A stretch of DNA of 64,000 bases from Calliphora vicina (taxonomy: Eukaryota > Arthropoda > Insecta > Diptera > Calliphoridae): contig NC_088780.1 in the NCBI RefSeq assembly GCF_958450345.1, positions 116,076,226 through 116,140,225 of the forward strand. Reading direction: 5' to 3'. Position 1 is the stretch's first letter, and each line of letters opens with the position of its first letter. Position numbers and translations under genes: made by a program. Shown piece after piece: positions 56,990-64,000 of the stretch. The notes under the pieces were generated by a model that saw only the letters and a program-made list of their open reading frames with translations, ran no database searches and was not told the origin of the DNA.

Positions 56990-57545
56990 TTATTTGCTTA
57001 ATAAAAATTTAAATTCCTAAGTTTAAAGAAATTTTTTGATGATTTGGGAATTTCGAACAAAATAATAAGCTTGCAAAAAAAATATATATTTTACTATATA
57101 TTGGTATAATTTTAATTTCTATAATGCTAAATCTGTGCCTTTTAGATTTTTTATAAAATTTTTTTATATGTAGGTACTTATAATATCATGATCGTATGCG
57201 ACCATTCCCTTCCACGTATATTTTTTTGCACTTTCAATGCAATTGTATTAAGAAAATAAATTTTGCAAATGTACCCCCTAGAAATAAAGTTTAGAATATT
57301 TTCAAATTATTTCCAAAATATTTCGGTTGAAGTTATGAATTTTTGGCGTACTCAATATCTAATTTGTGATAAAATATCTCGTAAAATGTTATAGGAAGTT
57401 ACAATACCAAGAACTATAGATGAAATTTAACATTTTACTCGAGATATGATTTTATTACATATATAAGCTCAATTTTAAAATACTTTTTACCACGTCTATG
57501 GAAAGAATTTTGAAGAAAAAAATTATATTGGCGAACTTAAAAGTG
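56990..57545. other. No gene seen
   Basis: AT-rich spacer; may include decayed mariner sequence but none is readable. Confidence 0.35.
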
Positions 57546-57547
57546 TA

Positions 57548-57745
57548 CCACAAAAAAACGTGTGGCCTATTTATATATAAGATTAAAATGCTTCAGCGAT
57601 TTTAAATGCAATTATATATTAATTATGTGATAAATTCATGGTTCATACACAAAAAAACGTGTGTCCTATTTATATAAAAGATTATAATGTTTCCGTGATT
57701 TTACATGCAATTAGATATTAATTATGCGATAAATTCATGGTTCTG
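57548..57745 (+). repeat. Two tandem copies of a 99-bp unit
   Basis: CAAAAAAACGTGTGGCCTAT at 57551 recurs as CAAAAAAACGTGTGTCCTAT at 57650; both units continue ATATTAATTATGTGATAAAT (or GCGATAAAT) and TTCATGGTTC. Confidence 0.9.
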
Positions 57746-57749
57746 TACA

Positions 57750-58680
57750 CATACTTTTTATTTTATTTCAAATATGTGAAATAATGATCAATTATCCACG
57801 CGCGAAATCTTATTTAAAACAAATTAATGCACTGATTATGTACTATGCATTCAACTTATCATCGAGATTTTATGAATCATTTGAATACTTTGCATATGTT
57901 TCTAAACACAGTAATCATTTTTGAGTTGTTATTGCTAACGGCATTTAAAAACTGATTGAGAAAATGGCAATCAATTGTGAGAGCGCAAGCACTGCCAGCA
58001 ATATTATTAGCACATGTTGATGATTGAAAACATCTCTGATACATATTTCAAAATGATCGGAGAAGTCCTATCAATGATATCCGAAGTTGATATACATATA
58101 TGTGCGTAATATGAAAATAAAAGTAAAATAAAAAAAAAGACATTTTATCACAACGAGGACAATGAGTTTTGAAAACTGTGCAGCTCTTAAAAATGGTATC
58201 ATTCAGCCGATATATTTAGGGAATCATAAAACAGGTGTATATTTGACACTTTTTCTGCAAGGCACTCTAATATACATATATTTGTATGTGTATTTTATCA
58301 AACATACTAACGACTTTGAAATCCACTGGAAGAAATTTTCGATCCATGAGTGTTTCCACACTTCTGCAACAGACTGATGCAGGTCTAAAAGATACTCTAC
58401 TAAACTAAGATGTAGTAGGTAAATTCTCTGCGAGTTGTTAAGTTTTCCCTAATTAATTTGCCTCGTAAAAAACATAAGGTGGACATGTTACATATCAGTA
58501 GATAGGGGATTTTGTCTATTTTTCAAAAATATATATAACTTTTGAGAATTAAAAAATTCATGGAATAGTTTTTTGAAAAATATGACAAAAATGCTTTTTA
58601 TTGAGTTTTTGCAGTTACAAATTTTTTCAATTGAAATTAAATTTTTATTTATGATTATTTTTTAATGAAATTTTAAAATT
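57750..58680. other. No gene seen
   Basis: AT-rich. The frame at 58162-58377 has no recognised motif; CACTCTAATATACATATATT within it matches 23120 and may be a MITE end. Confidence 0.4.
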
Positions 58681-58785
58681 ACACAGAAGAAATAAATTCA
58701 TAGTTGGAATGAATTTTTTAATAAATATTATGAATCGAACATGATTTTTTTTCCCAAACTTTTTTCATTTAGAATTATAACATGT
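58681..58785 (+). repeat. Repeat also present at 42218
   Basis: Parallels 42218-42330 through TTCCCAAACTTTTTTCATTT. The continuation AACAACATAAAAATA found next in the 42-kb copy occurs here only at about 59205, suggesting about 400 bp inserted or rearranged. Confidence 0.65.
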
Positions 58786-59265
58786 TCATAAATATTATAA
58801 AATTATACATGACGGAAATTTTTGTTTTGTTTACATAAATTTGTTGATATTTTACAATAAATTGCATTACAATTGCATTGCGTAATGATTTAGTTAAAAT
58901 ATTTTTGTATAGTGGCCCTATATTGACCAATCATTCAAGATTAATCAACATAATCTGAAACGTAAAAATTATCATTTAACATAAGCTTATCGCCCAACAA
59001 TAAATGTCAGTGAATTTATCAATAATTGGAAAATTTAGCACAATTCTTACTAAATATTAATTTTGTATTCCCGTATAACTATTTATTAAAGCATTTAATT
59101 TGCTTCAAAAAATGCAATTTTAATTTTGCGCATATTTTCATATTTTGTAGCTGAAAAGCATAAAAAATCAATACAATTTTCAAGAAAAATTTCCAACATT
59201 TTTAAACAACATAAAAATATACATACGTAAATGAAAATTGAAATATTTTTAGTATCGGCTATGCG

Positions 59266-59850
59266 ATTTGAGAACTTTAGCACTAAATTGGAATTTTACA
59301 TAAAAAAATATGCGTTTTTTGGACGGACTTGCTTCCCTCGGTATCAAAAATTTTCAAATTTGCTTCCACTTAAAATAAATAATGTAAAGTTTGTTTTTAA
59401 AGAAGTTAAAATTTTGAAAAAAAAAAGAAAACTATTACTTTTTTCCCCCAAAATTAGCGAAAATCACCTTTTTTAATTTTTAAATTCCAATGCATATAAC
59501 ATTGGAGTCAGCCACGATTTTTAACAATTCTTTTTTTGCTTGACAGATACATTTGTTGTTAGTCCAATAAAAGAAAAATGGAGGAAATCGGGAAATATTT
59601 GGACCCGATAAGTTATAAGAGATTATTGATACGAAGAGATTCTATATACTTATGTAATTTTTGGAAATCGGAATAAAGACGAAATACAGAAGAAATAGAA
59701 TCGTTTTAAAGATTGAACATACCCGTGGTGTCCTACCTTGGGGACCCCTGGCCGTACCCCTAGTGGGCCCATGCCGTCAAAATTCAAAACTTAAACTCGA
59801 CAATACTTCTTCTTTGCGCATATCAAACCACTGTGCGGCGTTAACAACTA
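59266..59850 (+). repeat. Relative of the 9418-10010 MITE with its right terminus
   Basis: Has GAATTTTACATAAAAAAATA, the AAAATTAGCGAAAATCAC block, GTCAGCCACGATTTTTAACA, the GC-rich CCTTGGGGACCCCTGGCCGT then GTGGGCCCATGC, and ends ATCAAACCACTGTGCGGCG. The GC-rich block reads as the start of a short open frame but is conserved as DNA in a non-coding family. Confidence 0.75.
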
Positions 59851-59869
59851 CAAAATGGAGTTCGTGTCA

Positions 59870-60745
59870 TATAAAATTTTCCAAAATCTTTTGTTAGCTT
59901 TTCCTCATTTCTGTGTTTCTCTAAAGCATTTAAAAACTAAATCAGAAATATTTTTATGTTAGTAAATCTATGTTAGAAATATTTCGATTTTTTTATGACT
60001 CACACAAACTATTAACACTTTATAACACCTATATTTTGAAACTTCTGCCAAAGCGATTACTTACGTGTAAAAAAAAAACCAAGATATAAAAACAGCTTAA
60101 ACACAAAAAGTTTAACTTTACATTTCTCACACATAAATGCAACTTAAATGTCATAAAGTTATGAAGAACAAAAAAAAAATTATAGAAAAAACTTGCGTAA
60201 ATTCCCACACTTCTATAAAATGCACCTATACAAACATAAAGACACACACACACATGTACAAGAATAATTGCACATATACAACTACACATAATACTAAGGA
60301 AAGTTTTTTATACTCCAACATATGTGCAGAAATATGTGAGTATATGTGTGAAAAAAAACAAGGAAAAGAAATTGAAAACTTAAAACGGTAACATTGATAC
60401 ACGACACAATTTCCGCCAGTTTAAGTTGAATTTCACTAGTTGTTTTTTGTCCTTATTCTAGTATTTCTCTTACTTGCCGTAGTTGTGACTTCTAAAAAGA
60501 GTAAAAAACACGTTTTTGCACTGTAACCGGATACAGCCATTTTTACAATTACATTTTGAGCAAATATGAAAAAAATTAAATATAGAAGTGGCAAACATTT
60601 TTTAAAGTTAAAAAACAAATGCGATAGAATGACTTTAAGACGAATTTTTGTTACCTTATGAAGTGTATGTGAATTGAAATACAATTAGAAGAAAGAATTG
60701 TCATTAAGACTATTTTTCTCAAAATTGACCATTTTTTATTTATTT
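59870..60745. other. No gene seen
   Basis: AT-rich with a CACACA/ATGTACAAG tract near 60240-60290. Open frames on both strands across it are low-complexity. Confidence 0.4.
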
Positions 60746-60749
60746 TTTT

Positions 60750-61003
60750 TTTTGCTCAAAAGAAAGCTTAGATATTTTCGTTGAAGACCTTTTTGGTCGC
60801 TTAGTGGGATGCGAGTGGGATATATGTATATTAAAATAAATGTTTTGTAACTCAAGACATACACTTGAAAAAATAGCTATCTAAATTATTTGGGACACAT
60901 TTTCCTAAGAACAATAGGTAAATAGCGAGTGAGAAAAAACACCTGCTTGGCCAAAATTTCAAAATTTGATTCAGGAAGTTCTCGACCGATCTTGTTGAAA
61001 AAC
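60750..61003 (+). repeat. Truncated foldback-family fragment (as at 30251)
   Basis: TTTGCTCAAAAGAAAGCTTA, GTCGCTTAGTGGGATGCGAG, TTATTTGGGACACATTTTCC and GAAGTTCTCGACCGATCTTG match the module, then the arm, of the 30-kb foldback element. It stops at the next element's boundary (61009). Confidence 0.8.
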
Positions 61004-61010
61004 TTATTTA

Positions 61011-61745
61011 CATATGGGCAGTTCAATATCTTCGTACGTGACATTTGTATGCCTATAGAGTGGAAGAGATTTTGCAAAAATAAGAGTATCTAAAAAATAA
61101 TTTGGTCTTTATGTTCCACTCAGAGGGTACTATATTTTAAAATAATCAAAAGTTCTTACGAAACATTGTTGTCCAAAATATCGAGCGAAATACTGGTATA
61201 TCGTACGTGACATAAAATGGAAGTCATTTTGAGGTATATATAGAAATATGCGAAAATTTTCGAATCATCCTTTACAATTCGTCATATTTAAATAAAAACA
61301 ATCTTTGGATGATATTTTAATAAATAAAATTTAATATCGTACGTGACATACCGTACGTGACAGATTTTTCTCTTATAATAAAACAATATATATTCTGTAA
61401 ATATATGTATACAAAAACTAAAAAAAATAATAGAAAATATACATTCGGTTTCAATAAACAATTATAGCAAATAAACAATCAGAGTCAAATTTATTTCATA
61501 CTATATGCTAATTGGGAGCTTAGTTTTAACAGCAGTTTTAGCCTAAAACATGTGAATTAAATTAGAAAATTAAATATAGTCACTTTAAACTATTATTTTT
61601 GCCAATAAAATGTTGTAATGAGCTCTGAATACTTTCACATAGTAACATTTTAGTGTTTTCTCCTACTCAAATCATCTTGAAAAAAAGTTTCAAGGGTTTT
61701 TGGGTTTTCAGTCGTGGTAGTCATTTTCGTGGATTTGTCCATATG
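61011..61745 (+). mobile_element. TA-flanked element with CATATGGGCA termini
   Basis: Left CATATGGGCAGTTC; right, inverted, CATATGGACAAATC; TA on both sides (61009-61010, 61746-61747). The left 200 bp is homologous to the flanks of the nest at 32509-35010. It holds four same-strand copies of CGTACGTGACA (61033, 61202, 61338, 61352). No ORF recognised; Tc1/mariner-type by its TA target only. Confidence 0.6.
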
Positions 61746-61747
61746 TA

Positions 61748-62015
61748 ATGTACTTTCCTAAAATATACTTGTTTTATATATTATTATTACAATCACTGTT
61801 TCTTAATTTTAATATGCTTGAAGAAAATATGGAAAAATAAAAATTGTTTTGTGAAAACAATTTTATACATATGGGTGATTCTGAGATTACCGGATAATTT
61901 GCTGGCATTGTGTTTTTACTTTACATCAATCAAAAAATGTGTAATCATTAAAAAATTTGTTCCTAAAATTGTTTTGTTCTTCAAAAAATTGCATACCACT
62001 AGTTTAAGTTGGGTT
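61748..62015. other. No gene seen
   Basis: AT-rich; a CATATGGGTGATTCTGAGAT run near 61869 resembles the terminus of the preceding element. Confidence 0.35.
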
Positions 62016-62019
62016 ACGT

Positions 62020-63500
62020 GAGTTGCTCGCAAGTTAGCGAGTTCACTCGGCGGCCTTGTGGCCCATTGTGGTACCCTTAGAAACACTATTCCCTTATGCT
62101 GAAAAATGCATACATAAAGGGAGAATAGTTTCCCTTCCTAACTTCGTTGACTGTGTGATTCCTGTGGTCTCCGTGAGAGCCAGCCGGTACTTCTAATAAA
62201 TCTGGTCATATTTACTATTGACACATCTCTGAGACAGTCCAGATCATGGAAAGGAGTTCTACCAAGATATAGTAGTCAATGCTCTTGTAAGGCTGGGCAT
62301 TCACATAAAATGTGCTGTACCGATTCCTCCTCCTCTTCATCCAAACAACTTCTATAATAGCTTTAACGTGGGTAACCCATACGTTCCGATATGTATCCAA
62401 TCATACAGTGCCCAGTGATTATAGCCGTAAGAAGTCTAATCGAATTCCTACTAAGAGACAAAAGACTCCCAGTCATATGCTATGTCAGATTGGACCAGAG
62501 CATTCTGGATATTCTAGAAGTGATGATATTTGACCACCTGAGTTCCGTTTCGCTCAAAGACCATTTCGATACTGTCACCAAGGGAGTGTGAATATCCCTT
62601 TGAGCGAGAGATACGAACATATACTTCATTTCTCCGGATGCCCTCATGTCCCATATCAGCTCGGCGTGATGTTGTGTCAGTTGTGCCAGTGATTTGATAC
62701 AATTGAGAAGACATTTCGACCTAATAACGTTTGAGTTAAGAGCCTTGATTGATGCAAGGCTGTCCAAGTGGATATGTATAATCGAATTTTTTAGATTAAG
62801 TTTCCGGATTCTTCTCGCGATTGTATCGATGGCATAGATCTCTGCCTGGAAAACCGTAAAGGTATCAGGTAATCGAAGACACAACAGAAGGTTCAGTTCA
62901 TCTGAGAAAATTCCCGAGCCCGTTCTGATTGATGCAAGGCTGTCCAAGTAGATATGTATAGTCGAATTTTAGGGATTCAGTTCCCCGATTCTTCTCGCGA
63001 CTGTATCGATGGCATATATATGGAAAACCGTAGAGGTATCGGGTAATCGAAGACACAACATAAGGTTCAGTTCATCTGAGAAAATTCCCGAGGCCGTGCC
63101 TCTTTCTGTCTTTGAACCATCGGTGTAGATGGAGATCACGTCAACCATTAGGACAGAGTTCGCTGCCCAATTCCTTGTCGGTATTCTGATCTTAAATGTT
63201 CTATCAGAATTTGGTGTAGGTACTATGTAATCTGTTTCCCGCCCCATTATTGGCCTGCCTATCTTTTGTAGGATGGTTCCGTGACCAATACGATAATGCT
63301 TCAGTCCGCTCGAGTATTTAAGTCGAAGAGCAGACTAAGCAGAAATGCATTTGATATATATATATCAAGGGGAGTTATATTTAGAATCGTCTCTAGACTG
63401 CCCTGAGGGGTGGAATTCATAGAGCCAGTAATAAAGAACATTATATGTGCTGCGTATACGTATGGCAGGATTTCCGACAACTATATTAATAACATAAAGT
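62020..63500 (-). pseudogene. 3' half of an RNase H-containing non-LTR retrotransposon (LOA/R1-like), decayed
   Basis: Minus-strand gene read from 63500 downward. Post-RT segment: ITGSMNSTPQGSLETILN and PLDIYI, then RLKYSSGLKHYRIGHGTILQ. RNase H: DVISIYTDGSKTERGTASGI (catalytic D in TDGS), AEIYAI (E), HIHLDSLASIKAL (D), and HEGIRRNE in a shifted frame. C-terminus: ITGHCMIGYISERMGY, SCLDEEEEESVQHILCECPA with the Cys-His zinc motif, and RFIRSTGWLSRRPQ. At least two frameshifts and several stops (for example in the C-terminal domain near 62367 and 62265). A 3' UTR-like stretch (CACAATGGGCCACAAGG on the minus strand) reaches about 62040. The order RT-RNase H-CCHC fits LOA/R1/I-group elements; the exact clade is not fixed. 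Endonuclease and polymerase core are absent. Confidence 0.85.
62747..63106 (-). repeat. 180-bp tandem duplication inside the RNase H region
   Basis: TGATTGATGCAAGGCTGTCC occurs at 62746 and again exactly 180 bp later at 62926, and the sequence that follows matches throughout. 180 bp is 60 codons, so the duplication kept the frame. The gene-upstream copy has lost six bases (AEIYAI became HIYAI) and has a TAA where the other copy has AAA. Confidence 0.9.
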
Positions 63501-63504
63501 CAGT

Positions 63505-64000
63505 CGCGTTTTGTCTTTTCGTGAACTAGATTTTCTTTTTTTTAAAAAAGCTATATGTAGATCATATAAAAAAAATAAAGAATTAAGACAGTGGGATCTC
63601 AAGGGCTTTGTGGTCCCGACTGAACATGTCAGGTACCAAACTGTTACTGGACCTGGATACAAGCTAATTTACTCAACTACGCAAGAAGCGATTAGGGTTT
63701 TTCACTTAAGTTTGAGGGAACGTTAATTTGATATTTTAAAAGTATTGATTCCAAACGGGGTCATTTTGTGCACTGATGTGATCTTAATTTTCGCTGGATG
63801 TGACTGCTTCACATTCCTCTTTTTGCTTTGTCATAACATTCATGGTCATTATGGCATTGAATGTTTGGACACGCTATAATTTTTAATTATTACAAAGATA
63901 TTTGAATTGAGATCTGGAATACATACATAGTTACAACCGTATGTTCTTAGAGATAGTTGAAAAAATCCGAGTTTCCCTAAACGTCAACTTGATCTGGAAT
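63505..64000. other. No gene seen
   Basis: AT-rich; the frame at 63511-63726 has no recognised motif. Confidence 0.4.

Overview
The window is AT-rich, intron-rich-looking DNA from a dipteran, most probably a calyptrate (blowfly- or housefly-like) fly. This is inferred from jockey-type, LOA/R1-type and mariner remnants, many MITEs, short 44-70 bp introns with GT...AG ends, and the absence of bacterial gene organisation. No convincing host protein-coding exon, rRNA gene or functional tRNA gene was found, so the window reads as intergenic or long-intron sequence filled with transposable elements (TEs) of many ages.

Layout. 0.2-2.6 kb: a Helitron/INE-like element swollen by about 17 copies of a 113-bp satellite; a shorter inverted copy lies at 21.8-22.7 kb. 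3-8.2 kb: a PIF/Harbinger-type MITE, a piggyBac-like fragment, the 3' end of a jockey retrotransposon, and two hAT-type elements with exact 8-bp target duplications, one carrying a nested TA-flanked MITE. 8.5-13.2 kb: interlocking repeats, including a 593-bp MITE whose empty target is preserved in two paralogues elsewhere in the window. 15-27 kb: more MITEs, a hAT element with a transposase remnant, and repeats ending in a TACCCT...AGGGTA hairpin. 27.65-29.48 kb: a 1.8-kb DNA transposon with long terminal inverted repeats (TIRs), a TTA duplication and an intron-containing transposase-like gene with one frameshift; this is the most interesting item. 30-36 kb: a foldback element nested in a Helitron-like repeat, and a three-level nest of repeats. 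38-54 kb: MITEs, a tRNA-derived SINE, retrotransposon remnants, a large element built around a repeated AAGCTCTAAGTCC motif, and a 1-kb TTAA-flanked piggyBac-like element. 54-64 kb: tandem repeats, a mariner transposase remnant, a TA-flanked element with four CGTACGTGACA motifs, and a decayed RNase H-containing non-LTR retrotransposon.

Nothing here works together as a pathway. The relationships are insertional: several elements sit inside others, and paralogous empty sites within the window let insertion boundaries be read directly. A recurring theme is a set of four TTAA-linked piggyBac-like sequences that share a CCCTT terminus followed, about 15-17 bp in, by a short palindrome whose sequence differs between elements but is repeated within each element.
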